Program-made: the position numbers and the translations under genes
From: Comamonas endophytica
GTDB lineage: Bacteria > Pseudomonadota > Gammaproteobacteria > Burkholderiales > Burkholderiaceae_C
Direction of reading: 5' to 3'
Length of the DNA: 64,000 nucleotides
Assembly: GCF_023634805.2 (NCBI RefSeq)
Contig: NZ_CP106881.1
Location: 1,643,501 to 1,707,500 of the forward strand
In this document: positions 1-8,007 of the stretch, piece after piece
Layout of the letters: each line of letters begins with the position of its first letter
How positions within the stretch are numbered: the first letter of the stretch is position 1
Notes under the pieces: model-generated
What the model saw: only the letters and a program-made list of their open reading frames with translations
The model's database searches: none
What the model was told of the DNA's origin: nothing

Positions 1-550
1 GCTCGTCCAGCAGCAGCAGCGGCGGGTCCATGATCAGCGCGCGCGCCAGCGCCACGCGCTTGATCATGCCGCCCGAGAGGTCCGAGGGCATGCGCGTTGC
101 ATGCGCGGGCTCGAGCCCGACCATCTGCAGCTTGACCATGGCCGCGTCGTACACCAGGTCGTCGGGCAGGCTGCCCTGCTCGCGCAGCGCAAAGGCGATG
201 TTGTCGAGCACATTGAAGGCCGAGAACAGCGCGCCATGCTGGAACAGCATGCCGACACGGCTGGCCGCGCCCTCGCGCCCCATCTCCGCGGCCGGGCGGC
301 CCAGCACCTCGACCGTGCCCTTGCTGGGCTTGAGCAGCCCCAGCATCTGGCGCAGCAGCACCGTCTTGCCCGTGCCCGAACCGCCGACGATCGACAGCAT
401 CTCGCCGCGCTCGACCGTCAGCTCCAGGTCCTGGTGCACGGCGAATTCCTTTTCGCCCTGCCCGAACACGCTCCACAAGCCTTCGATGCGGACCACGGGC
501 GCTTCCTGGGAAGCGTTCTGGGAAGATACGGAGCGATCGGTAGCCGCCAT
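1..550 (-). CDS. MlaF-type ABC transporter ATP-binding protein (partial, C-terminus outside window)
   Basis: ATPase subunit of an MCE/Mla-type lipid transport system, acting at the cytoplasmic face of the inner membrane with the permease encoded just before it. Visible are the Walker A motif GGSGTGKT (about residues 56-63), the signature LSGGMIKR and the Walker B stretch LLLLDE; the protein runs off the window edge right after Walker B. The ATG at 550 lies 3 bases after the stop of the MlaE-like permease, so the two are surely co-transcribed, permease first. The order and the STAS-bearing permease suggest a paralogous MCE system rather than the classical mlaFEDCB operon, so no symbol is given. 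Confidence 0.9.
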   Translation of the reverse strand, partial: MAATDRSVSSQNASQEAPVVRIEGLWSVFGQGEKEFAVHQDLELTVERGEMLSIVGGSGTGKTVLLRQMLGLLKPSKGTVEVLGRPAAEMGREGAASRVGMLFQHGALFSAFNVLDNIAFALREQGSLPDDLVYDAAMVKLQMVGLEPAHATRMPSDLSGGMIKRVALARALIMDPPLLLLDE

Positions 551-553
551 TGC

Positions 554-1720
554 CTAAATCCCCACATCCTTGAAGACGATGGCAAAGATGGCGTCGACGA
601 TGATCACCATGGTGATCGCCGAAACCACCGAGGCCGTCGTGCCCTTGCCCAGGCTCTGGGTGTTGGGCTCGACGCGCAGCCCCCAGTGGCAGCCGATCAG
701 CGCGATCAGCACGCCGAAGACCATCGACTTGCCCATCGCCATCCAGAGGTTGGCGGACTCCACGGCCGAGGGCAGCGCCTGGGCGAAATAGGCGGGCGTG
801 ATGCCCATCGTCAGATCGGCTGCCAGCATGCCGCCGGCCAGCGCCGCCAGCGTGGTCCAGACCGCCACCAGCGGCATGGCCAGCGCCAGCGCCAGCGCGC
901 GCGGCAGCACCAGCCTGAAGCCGTGCGATATGCCCATGACCTGCATCGCGTCCAATTCCTCGTTGACGCGCATGACCCCGATCTGCGCGGTGATGGCCGA
1001 GCCGGTGCGGCCCGCCACCAGGATCGCCGCCAGCAGCGGCCCGAGCTCGCGGATCAGCGAGATGCCCAGGATGTTGACGATGAAGGATTCGGCGCCGAAC
1101 TGGCGCAGCTGCAGCGCCATCAGGAAGGCCAGCACCACGCCGATCAGGAAGCCCACCAGCGCCGTGATCGGCAGCGCCGTCGCGCCCATGCTGTAGAGAT
1201 GGCCCGAGAAATCGCGCCACGGCCCGCGCTGCGGCCGGCGCAGCAGGCGGCAGAAGTCCAGCAGCAGCTGGCCGATCAGCTCCACCAGGTCCTTGACATG
1301 GCTGCAGCCGGCCAGCACCAGCACCCCGAAGCTGTCGATCTGGTCCAGTGGATGCCAGCGCTCGCGCTCGGGCTTCTCGACCTGGCTCAGTTCCGCGACG
1401 CGCTCGAGGATCTCGCGCTGCGCGTCGCTCAGCGCATATTCCGCCGGCCATTTGGCGCCCCAGTGGCGCCAGAGGATCTGCGCGCCCACGTAATCGAGGC
1501 GGCCGATGTTGGCCAGGTCCCAGACCGCGTCCTTGTCCACCGCATCCAGCTCGCGCTGCAGCCGGCGCCAGGCTGCGCGGTCGGCAATGCCCGCGGCAGT
1601 CCAGTCGCCCTGAAGCAGGGCGCGGCCGGCTGAGGCGCGGCCGGCTGAGGCGCGGCCGGTTGGGGCGCGGCTCGCCGAAGCGGGATCAAGCACGACGGAA
1701 GGGATGGACGATGGCGGCAT
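554..1720 (-). CDS. MlaE-family ABC permease with N-terminal STAS-like domain
   Basis: Inner-membrane permease of an MCE/Mla lipid ABC system. Roughly the first 150 residues form a soluble STAS-like domain; the rest is the MlaE permease domain with several hydrophobic segments and the conserved stretches GPLLAAILVAGRTGSA and EELDAMQVMGI. I chose the ATG at 1720; a GTG at 1753 is also in frame, and neither has a clear Shine-Dalgarno. Residues about 19-34 are a low-complexity run (GRASA repeated) coded by a 15-base tandem repeat, so a later start is conceivable. The stop lies 3 bases before the ATPase gene. A longer N-terminus than E. coli MlaE is usual for the STAS-fused version of this family. 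Confidence 0.88.
   Translation of the reverse strand: MPPSSIPSVVLDPASASRAPTGRASAGRASAGRALLQGDWTAAGIADRAAWRRLQRELDAVDKDAVWDLANIGRLDYVGAQILWRHWGAKWPAEYALSDAQREILERVAELSQVEKPERERWHPLDQIDSFGVLVLAGCSHVKDLVELIGQLLLDFCRLLRRPQRGPWRDFSGHLYSMGATALPITALVGFLIGVVLAFLMALQLRQFGAESFIVNILGISLIRELGPLLAAILVAGRTGSAITAQIGVMRVNEELDAMQVMGISHGFRLVLPRALALALAMPLVAVWTTLAALAGGMLAADLTMGITPAYFAQALPSAVESANLWMAMGKSMVFGVLIALIGCHWGLRVEPNTQSLGKGTTASVVSAITMVIIVDAIFAIVFKDVGI
1620..1664. repeat. 15-bp tandem repeat, three copies
   Basis: Three head-to-tail copies of GCGCGGCCGGCTGAG, the third with two mismatches, plus a decaying fourth. The unit length is a multiple of three, so the repeat stays in frame in the MlaE-like gene and encodes repeated Gly-Arg-Ala-Ser-Ala at the protein N-terminus. 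Such repeats change copy number by slippage without breaking the frame. Confidence 0.85.
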
Positions 1721-1978
1721 GAAGACGGTGAAGGCGGAAACGACCCGCCCCACAAGTACGGGTCGGCAACCAGTTTTGCATATCCGGCAGGCCGCTCCAC
1801 GCAGGACGCGACCTCGACCTGCACTCTAGCGCAAGCCACCCCACGCGGCAAAAAAAGCCGCCGCCACGCCCCCGTGCTCCCTGGCCGCCCCCCGCGCTTT
1901 CCCTATCGACAGCCTGCAGGCGATCCGCACAATGGACCGCAGCCCCTCCATTTCCGCGCGCCGCGCCGCCCCACGCAC

Positions 1979-3718
1979 ATGAGCGACACCACCTTCGACT
2001 ACATCATCATCGGCGGCGGCACGGCCGGAGCGCTGCTGTGCAACCGCCTGAGCGCCGACCGCAGCAAGCGCGTGCTGCTGATCGAGGCCGGGCGCAAGGA
2101 CGACTACCACTGGATCCACATTCCCGTGGGCTATCTCTACTGCATCGGCAACCCGCGCACCGACTGGCTCTACCAGACCGAGGCCGAACCCGGCCTCAAC
2201 GGCCGCAGCCTGCGCTATCCGCGCGGCAAGACGCTGGGCGGCTGCAGCAGCATCAACGGCATGATCTACATGCGCGGCCAGGCACGCGACTACGACCACT
2301 GGGCGCAGCTCACGGGCGACGATGCCTGGCGCTGGGACAACAGCCTGCCGCACTTCATGCGCCATGAGGACCACTGGCGGCTCGATGTCGGCGGCAATGC
2401 CGGTGCCCCGGGGGCCGATGCCCGTTTCAAGAGCCTGCATGGCCATCGCAGCCACGGCAGCAGCGGCGAGTGGCGCGTCGAGAAGCAGCGCCTGCGCTGG
2501 GACATCCTGGATGCGTTTTCCCAGGCCGCGCAGCAGGCCGGCATTCCCGCGAGCGACGACTTCAATGGCGGCGACAACGAGGGCGTGGGCTATTTCGAGG
2601 TCAACCAGAAGTCCGGCTGGCGCTGGAACACGGCCAAGGCCTTCCTGCGCCCGGCCTGCTACGGCCGCGCCAACTTCGAGATGTGGACCATGGCCCAGGC
2701 CAAGCGGCTGCTGGTGCAGACGCAGGCCGACGGCAGCCGGCGCTGCACCGGCGTCGAGGTCGCGACCGGCGAAGGCATCGAAACGGTGCATGCCAACTGC
2801 GAGGTGCTGCTCTGCGCCGGCGCCATCAACTCGCCGCAGCTGCTGCAGCTGTCGGGCATCGGCCCCGGAGCACTGCTGCAGCGGCACGGCATCGCAGTGG
2901 TCCAGGACCTGCCCGGCGTGGGCGCCAACCTGCAGGACCATCTGCAGATCCGCACGGTGTTCAAGATCCAGGGCGCGCCCACGCTCAACACGCTGGCATC
3001 GAGCCTGCTGGGCAAGGCGCGCATCGGCATGGAGTACGCGCTGCGGCGCAGCGGGCCGATGAGCATGGCGCCCTCGCAGCTCGGCGCGTTCACGCGCAGC
3101 CGCCCCGACCAGCCCCATCCGAACCTCGAATACCACGTGCAGCCGTTGTCGCTCGATGCATTCGGCGAGCCGCTGCATGCCTTCCCGGCTTTCACCGCCA
3201 GCGTCTGCAATCTCAACCCGACCAGCCGCGGCACGGTGCGGATCCAGGGCCCGGATTTCCGCCAGGCGCCGGCCATCGCGCCGAATTACCTCAGCACTGC
3301 CGAGGACCGTCAGGTCGCGGCCGACAGCCTGCGCCTCACGCGGCGAATCTGCGCCCAGCCGGCGCTGGCGCGCTTCGCGCCCGAGGAGTTCAAGCCCGGC
3401 GTGCAGTTCCAGACCGACGAGGAGCTCGCACGCCTGGCGGGCGACATCGCCACCACCATCTTCCATCCCGTGGGCACCACGAAGATGGGCCGCGCGGACG
3501 ACCCCATGGCCGTGCTCGACAGCCAGCTGCGCGTGCGTGGCATTGCCGGGCTGCGCGTGGTCGATGCGGGCGCGATGCCGACCATCACCAGCGGCAACAC
3601 GAATTCGCCGACGCTGATGATGGCCGAGAAGGTGGCGGAATGGATACGCAAGGGACGGGCCGAACCGGCCGCCACCGCGGTCACCGCGCCGCGCGCGCCT
3701 GCGGCAGTGGGCGCCTGA
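1979..3718 (+). CDS. GMC-family FAD-dependent oxidoreductase (choline dehydrogenase-like)
   Basis: Flavoprotein alcohol dehydrogenase of the glucose-methanol-choline family, 579 residues, a normal length. The dinucleotide-binding motif IIGGGTAGA is at the N-terminus; further GMC signatures are GGCSSINGMIYMRG, LCAGAINSPQLLQLSGIGP and the C-terminal HPVGTTKMG with the catalytic His, ending in the NTNSPTLMMAEK flavin-binding stretch. An upstream in-frame start exists at 1874, but ATG at 1979 puts the FAD motif at the usual distance from the N-terminus. The gene is alone on its strand, divergent from the MlaE-like gene. The alcohol substrate cannot be deduced; neither betaine aldehyde dehydrogenase nor a BetI regulator is adjacent. 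Confidence 0.93.
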   Translation: MSDTTFDYIIIGGGTAGALLCNRLSADRSKRVLLIEAGRKDDYHWIHIPVGYLYCIGNPRTDWLYQTEAEPGLNGRSLRYPRGKTLGGCSSINGMIYMRGQARDYDHWAQLTGDDAWRWDNSLPHFMRHEDHWRLDVGGNAGAPGADARFKSLHGHRSHGSSGEWRVEKQRLRWDILDAFSQAAQQAGIPASDDFNGGDNEGVGYFEVNQKSGWRWNTAKAFLRPACYGRANFEMWTMAQAKRLLVQTQADGSRRCTGVEVATGEGIETVHANCEVLLCAGAINSPQLLQLSGIGPGALLQRHGIAVVQDLPGVGANLQDHLQIRTVFKIQGAPTLNTLASSLLGKARIGMEYALRRSGPMSMAPSQLGAFTRSRPDQPHPNLEYHVQPLSLDAFGEPLHAFPAFTASVCNLNPTSRGTVRIQGPDFRQAPAIAPNYLSTAEDRQVAADSLRLTRRICAQPALARFAPEEFKPGVQFQTDEELARLAGDIATTIFHPVGTTKMGRADDPMAVLDSQLRVRGIAGLRVVDAGAMPTITSGNTNSPTLMMAEKVAEWIRKGRAEPAATAVTAPRAPAAVGA

Positions 3719-3836
3719 GGCCGACCTCGACGAAAGCACCGCCACGGTTGCAAAAAGTTACCTTTTAGCTGCGCTGTGGCCGCAATGCACCTCGGGAAAC
3801 CCCCAATGCACCAAGCGGGTGCAGGCGCTAAAGTCC

Positions 3837-3962
3837 ATGCACTCAAGTGCACCTCGGTGCGACGAAGAGGAGCCGAGGAGACGACTCGACAAGCAGACCA
3901 ATATTCAAAAAGCATACAGCGAGATGCCTTCACGAAGCGCCGGCCAGTCCGGCGCTTTTTTA
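3837..3962 (+). ncRNA. candidate small RNA ending at an intrinsic terminator
   Basis: Three successive potential hairpins: TGCAC-TCAA-GTGCA, CCTCGG-N15-CCGAGG and the terminator stem. They lie in a gap without a supported ORF, which is the usual shape of a trans-acting sRNA. No known RNA family was recognised, and the promoter and 5' end are guesses. It could equally be a structured 3' end of the GMC mRNA. Confidence 0.3.
3936..3961 (+). terminator. Rho-independent terminator
   Basis: Perfect 8-bp stem AGCGCCGG/CCGGCGCT with loop CCAGT, followed by a run of six T. Confidence 0.88.
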
Positions 3963-4035
3963 TTGTTCTGGCTGTCGCTTTATTGGTCTGAGGACGGCCT
4001 GCAGCCTCGTCCGCAGTGCGACAATTCCGGTCCAT

Positions 4036-4794
4036 ATGGAATGGCTCCTCGTATCGCTGGCCTCGCTGCTGGCCGGGTTTATCGATGCAATCGTGGGCGG
4101 CGGCGGGTTGATCCTCGTGCCGGCCATTTTCGCGGCGTTTCCCCATGCCCCGCCGGCCACGCTGCTGGGCACCGGCAAGAGTGCATCGGTCTGGGGCACG
4201 ACGATGTCGGCCTGGAAATACAGCCGCCGCGTCGACATTCCCTGGGCTTCACTGACCCCCGCCATTGCCGTCAGCTTCGCCGGATCCTTTGCCGGCGCCT
4301 GGGCGGTCACCGTCATCTCCTCCGATTTCCTGCGCAAGCTGCTGCCGCTGGTGCTGGTCGCCGTGCTGATCTATACGCTGATCAAGAAGGACATGGGCCG
4401 CCACCATGCGCCGCGCTATGCGGGCCGGGCCCAGACCCTCGCGGCCTGCGCCATCGGCCTAGTGATCGGCTTCTACGACGGCTTCTTCGGCCCGGGCACC
4501 GGCAGCTTCTTCGTGTTCCTGTTCGTGCGCCTGCTGGGCTATGACTTCCTCAATGCCTCGGTCTCGGCCAAGCTGCTCAACATCGCGACCAACGTCGCGG
4601 CCATCGTGCTGTTCGGCATGAAGGGCCATGTCTGGTGGCACTTCGCGGTGCCGCTGGCGCTGGCGAACGTGCTGGGCAGCCTGCTGGGCACGCACATGGC
4701 GCTGCGCCACGGCACGGGCTTCGTGCGCGGCATCTTCATCGTGGTGGTCAGCGCGCTGATCCTGAAGACCGGCTACGACGCTTTTCTGCGCTGA
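4036..4794 (+). CDS. TSUP-family (TauE/SafE) sulfite-exporter-like permease
   Basis: Integral inner-membrane protein of 252 residues with about eight hydrophobic segments, matching the TSUP/TauE family (PF01925). The family is linked to export or uptake of sulfur-containing or organic anions. The N-terminal repeat GFIDAIVGGGGLILVPA and the second-half repeat GFYDGFFGPGTGSFF are the duplicated TSUP signature. ATG at 4036 begins directly with the first membrane segment; the longer upstream frame runs through the terminator and is rejected. The gene stands alone between the terminator and the amino-acid ABC operon, so its substrate is open. Confidence 0.9.
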   Translation: MEWLLVSLASLLAGFIDAIVGGGGLILVPAIFAAFPHAPPATLLGTGKSASVWGTTMSAWKYSRRVDIPWASLTPAIAVSFAGSFAGAWAVTVISSDFLRKLLPLVLVAVLIYTLIKKDMGRHHAPRYAGRAQTLAACAIGLVIGFYDGFFGPGTGSFFVFLFVRLLGYDFLNASVSAKLLNIATNVAAIVLFGMKGHVWWHFAVPLALANVLGSLLGTHMALRHGTGFVRGIFIVVVSALILKTGYDAFLR

Positions 4795-4935
4795 CCAGGC
4801 AGCAACCCTCAAGCCAGCAAGCGCTTGCAACGGCTGCAGGCCTTTCAGCGCAACACTATGCGTTTCAGGCGCGTGCCGCAGTGCGCTGCGCGCGCCATCA
4901 TGACGCCAGGGTCCGGCCCTGCTCAGGAGATGCGC

Positions 4936-5709
4936 ATGAACATTCTGCAGACCTTTGCTCTCGTGGCGCTGCTGTGCGCGGGCGCCACTCCGCTGGCGGC
5001 ACGGCCGCTGGACGCGGTGCGCAAGGACGGCACGCTGCTGCTGGCCACCGAGGGCCAGTACGCGCCCTTCAACTACTTCAAGGACCAGCAGCTCGCGGGC
5101 TTCGAGGTCGAAGTGGCCGAACTGGTGGCGCGCAAGATGGGGCTCAGGCCGCAATGGAAGGCGCTGGGCTTCGACGCGCTGCTCACCGGCCTGCAGCAGG
5201 ACCGCTGGGACGTGGCCATCGCCTCGCATGCCATCACCGACGAGCGCGCCAAGGCCGTCACCTTCACCGCGCCGCACTATTGCTCGGGCGGCACCGTGGT
5301 CTCGATGAACCCGGCGCTGCGCAGCGCCCGGGATCTTGCCGGCAAGCTCATCGCGGTGCAGACCGGCACCACCTATGCGGCCGAGGTCCGGCGCCTGCCG
5401 GGCGTCAAGTCGGTGAAGAACTTCCCGTCGGACAGCGATGCGCGCAGCGCGCTGGCCTCCAGGCGCGTCGATGCCATGGTCACCGACCGCTTCGTCGCCA
5501 AGGAGCTGCTGCGCAAATCGCCCAACGCGGGCTTCCATATCGGCGACCGGGTCACCACCGAGCGTATCGCCGCGGCCGTGAAGCTGGGCAACACCGCGCT
5601 GGCCGACGCCTGGTCGCAGGCGCTGCAGGCGGTCATGGACGACGGCAGCTATGCCCAGGTCTCGCAGAAATACTTCCAGGAAGACATCCGCTGCCCGGCC
5701 CAGCCCTGA
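4936..5709 (+). CDS. polar amino-acid ABC transporter substrate-binding protein
   Basis: Periplasmic family 3 solute-binding protein (257 residues), first gene of a three-gene amino-acid uptake operon. It has a signal peptide (NILQTFALVALLCAG, cleavage near AAR) and then the typical opening GTLLLATEGQYAPFNYF and LAGFEVEVAELVA. Start choice: AGGAG at 4925-4929 is 6 bases before the ATG at 4936 but directly abuts the ATG at 4930, so 4936 is preferred. The ABC permease and ATPase follow at once. The residues around the ligand site suggest a polar amino acid such as glutamine, cystine or histidine, without more precision. Confidence 0.93.
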   Translation: MNILQTFALVALLCAGATPLAARPLDAVRKDGTLLLATEGQYAPFNYFKDQQLAGFEVEVAELVARKMGLRPQWKALGFDALLTGLQQDRWDVAIASHAITDERAKAVTFTAPHYCSGGTVVSMNPALRSARDLAGKLIAVQTGTTYAAEVRRLPGVKSVKNFPSDSDARSALASRRVDAMVTDRFVAKELLRKSPNAGFHIGDRVTTERIAAAVKLGNTALADAWSQALQAVMDDGSYAQVSQKYFQEDIRCPAQP

Positions 5710-5750
5710 CGGCCGATCCACTACACAAGCCTAACTGCCGGTCCTGCCCC

Positions 5751-6533
5751 ATGCCCAATCCTCTGTGGCCCGCCGACTGGACGCGCCTGCAACGCAGCAA
5801 CGCCACGCTGGTGCTGGCACTGCTGCTGCTGGTGCTGGTGATGGCCGCGCTGGGCTGGCTGCTGTCCTGGCTGCCCGAGCCCATAGGCTCGAGCGCGCAG
5901 ATCTTCGCCGAGGGCGCGCGCACCACTTTGGGACTGACGCTGATCAGCGGCGCCGTGGGGCTGGTGCTGGGCACGGCCACGGCGCTGGCGCGCACCTCGC
6001 GCTGGGCGCTGCTGCGCTGGATCGCGCGCTTGTACCTGTGGGTGATCCGCGGCACGCCGCTGCTGGTGCAGATCCTGTTCGTGTATTTCGCGCTGCCGGT
6101 GCTGGTGCCCAGCCTGCGGCTGCCGGAATTCTCGGCGGCCGTGCTGGCGCTTGGCCTCAATGCCGGTGCCTACAACAGCGAAGCCATCCGCGCCGGCCTG
6201 CTGGCCGTGCCGCAGGGCCAGACCGAGGCCGCACGCGCGCTGGGCCTGGCCCGGCGCCAGGTGTTCTTCGACGTGGTCATGCCGCAGGCCTTCAAGATGG
6301 CGCTGCCGCCGCTGGTCAGCAACTTCGTGGCGCTGCTCAAGGACTCGTCGCTGGCCTATGCGATCGGCGTGGTCGAGCTGACCAATGTCGGCAACCGCCT
6401 GCAGTCGGAAACCTTCCAGCCCATCGCCTCGCTGGGCACGGTGGCGCTGACCTATCTGCTGCTGACCACGCTCGTGACCCAGGCCACGCAGGCCATCGAG
6501 TACCGCTTCGACATCGAGGGGCGCGCGCAATGA
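5751..6533 (+). CDS. polar amino-acid ABC transporter permease
   Basis: Inner-membrane permease of the HisM/GlnP family (260 residues). About five hydrophobic segments are visible, with the [11 protein letters not shown] opening of the transport domain, [14 protein letters not shown] and the EAA loop [29 protein letters not shown] that contacts the ATPase. It lies 41 bases after the binding-protein gene; its TGA overlaps the ATG of the ATPase gene (ATGA), a sign of translational coupling. As a single permease it probably works as a homodimer. Confidence 0.93.
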   Translation: MPNPLWPADWTRLQRSNATLVLALLLLVLVMAALGWLLSWLPEPIGSSAQIFAEGARTTLGLTLISGAVGLVLGTATALARTSRWALLRWIARLYLWVIRGTPLLVQILFVYFALPVLVPSLRLPEFSAAVLALGLNAGAYNSEAIRAGLLAVPQGQTEAARALGLARRQVFFDVVMPQAFKMALPPLVSNFVALLKDSSLAYAIGVVELTNVGNRLQSETFQPIASLGTVALTYLLLTTLVTQATQAIEYRFDIEGRAQ

Positions 6534-7270
6534 GGGGCCTGCCCTATATCGTCGTCGAACGGGTCTGCAAGTCCTTCGGTCCGCACCTGGTGCTGCGCGA
6601 CGTCACGACGCAGTTCTGCACCGGCGAGGTCAGCGTCATCATCGGCGCCTCCGGCTCGGGCAAGTCCACGCTGCTGCGCGCGATCAACCGGCTCGAGCCG
6701 CACGACAGCGGCAGCATCACGATCGGCGGCGTGCCTGTCAGCTCGAACGAGGCGACGCTGCAGCGCCAGCGCATCGACGTGGGCATGGTGTTCCAGCATT
6801 TCAACCTGTTCGGCCACCTGACGGTGCTGGACAACCTGACGCTGGCGCCGCGGCGCGTGCACCGCACGCCGCGGGCGCAGGCCGAGGAACAGGCCATGGC
6901 GCTGCTGCGCCGCGTGGGCCTGCACGAGCATGGCGGCAAATACCCCTGGCAGCTGTCGGGCGGGCAGCAGCAGCGCGTGGCCATCGCGCGCGCGCTGGCG
7001 ATGCAGCCCAAGGTCATGCTGTTCGACGAGCCGACTTCGGCGCTGGACCCGGAAATGGTCCAGGAGGTGCTGGACGTGATGCGCGAGCTCGCGCACGCGG
7101 GCATGGCGATGGTGGTCGTGACCCACGAGATGGGCTTTGCGCGCGAGGTGGCCGACCGCGTGCTCTTTTTCGACCAGGGCCGCATCGCGCATGAAGCCCC
7201 ACCGGCGGAATTCTTCGGCCAGCCCGCCAGCGAGCGCATCCGCGCGTTCATCGGGCGCCTGGACCGGTAG
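6530..7270 (+). CDS. polar amino-acid ABC transporter ATP-binding protein
   Basis: ATPase of the GlnQ/HisP type, 246 residues. Walker [11 protein letters not shown]-loop region [16 protein letters not shown], signature [16 protein letters not shown], Walker [15 protein letters not shown] and the switch histidine in VVTHEMGFA are all intact. The start codon overlaps the stop of the permease by 4 bases. It completes the operon that begins at 4936. Confidence 0.95.
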   Translation: MRGLPYIVVERVCKSFGPHLVLRDVTTQFCTGEVSVIIGASGSGKSTLLRAINRLEPHDSGSITIGGVPVSSNEATLQRQRIDVGMVFQHFNLFGHLTVLDNLTLAPRRVHRTPRAQAEEQAMALLRRVGLHEHGGKYPWQLSGGQQQRVAIARALAMQPKVMLFDEPTSALDPEMVQEVLDVMRELAHAGMAMVVVTHEMGFAREVADRVLFFDQGRIAHEAPPAEFFGQPASERIRAFIGRLDR

Positions 7271-7286
7271 GACTAGAATCATTCTC
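7268..7286 (+). promoter_or_regulatory. weak Fur-box-like sequence
   Basis: By eye, 12 of 19 positions match the Fur consensus, mostly in the right half (AATCATTCTC). It lies between the amino-acid ABC operon and the membrane-protein gene at 7312. This is suggestive only. Confidence 0.25.
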
Positions 7287-7311
7287 TTTCGCGTCCATAC
7301 AGGCCATCCCC

Positions 7312-8007
7312 TTGAACTCCGCCCCTCTTGGCGCCTCCGCGCACCGCAGCCGCTGGCTGCCCTCTTCCGAGTCGCTGCTCGGCCTGTATGTCACTCTTGC
7401 GGCCGCCGCCATTGCCATCGTGGTCGGGCTGCTGGTGCCGCAGGTGATCCCCCTGGGGTTCCTGCAGGAAGACGGCTTTGTCGAGCGCAGCACCATCTGG
7501 GTCTATGCCGTGGCGTTCGTTTGCGTGCTGGCCTGGCATGGACGTGAAGCCCCGCTGGACGCCGTGAGCGCGGCGCTGCTGCTGCTGGCCATGGCCCTGC
7601 GCGAGATGGACCTGCACAAGGCGCTGTTCGACATCAGCATCCTGAAGTCGCGCTTCTACATCGATGCACCGCTGTGGCAGATTGCCGTGGCGCTGGCGAT
7701 CCTGCTGCCGATCGTGGCCGCGGGCGCCTGGCTGGCAAAGCGCCATCTGCGGCGCTGGCTGGCGCCCCTTTCGCGCTGGAATGCGCCCATGGTCACGGTG
7801 GCCATGCTGATCGCCGCCTTGGTGTTTGCCAAGATCGCCGACCGCACGCCCGCCTCGCTGGAGGAATGGGGCGTGCATCACTATGTGCCGCAGACGCTGC
7901 TGCACGTGCTGCTGAGCCTGGAGGAAATCCTCGAGTGGATGCTGCCGGCGCTGGCCATCGTGGCCGCGCTGCAGCTGCGCCGGCTGCGCGAAGGCCGCAC
8001 GCGCTAG
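7312..8007 (+). CDS. uncharacterised multi-pass membrane protein
   Basis: I do not recognise a named family. The 231-residue protein has about six hydrophobic segments, a conserved-looking LREMDLHKALF stretch near residue 97 and a basic C-terminus. The only usable start is TTG at 7312, without a good Shine-Dalgarno, so translation is probably weak or the start is unusual. It lies 41 bases after the amino-acid ABC operon but may be separately expressed; a weak Fur-like sequence lies in the gap. Its TAG overlaps the TAG of the oppositely oriented mrdA: the four bases CTAG at 8004-8007 serve both stops. Confidence 0.7.
   Translation: MNSAPLGASAHRSRWLPSSESLLGLYVTLAAAAIAIVVGLLVPQVIPLGFLQEDGFVERSTIWVYAVAFVCVLAWHGREAPLDAVSAALLLLAMALREMDLHKALFDISILKSRFYIDAPLWQIAVALAILLPIVAAGAWLAKRHLRRWLAPLSRWNAPMVTVAMLIAALVFAKIADRTPASLEEWGVHHYVPQTLLHVLLSLEEILEWMLPALAIVAALQLRRLREGRTR

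Larger units (their letters stand above)
3719..4035. other. 317-base gap between GMC oxidoreductase and TSUP permease
   Basis: No convincing protein gene. The right half carries a palindrome TGCACTCAAGTGCA (3838-3851), an inverted repeat CCTCGG/CCGAGG (3852-3857 and 3873-3878) and a strong intrinsic terminator (3936-3961), on the plus strand. The terminator is more than 200 bases beyond the GMC stop, so it may end an independent transcript. Confidence 0.6.

Noticed and set aside
101..1633. Long plus-strand frame opposite the MlaE-like gene
   Set aside because: Arg/His/Gln-rich, overlaps the well-supported permease and the partial ATPase in antisense.
1..1720. Classical mlaFEDCB operon
   Set aside because: The order is permease before ATPase and the permease has an N-terminal STAS-like domain, which points to a different MCE-type system.
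3776..3991. Small protein gene before the TSUP permease
   Set aside because: The frame runs through the intrinsic terminator and has no recognisable features or convincing ribosome-binding site.
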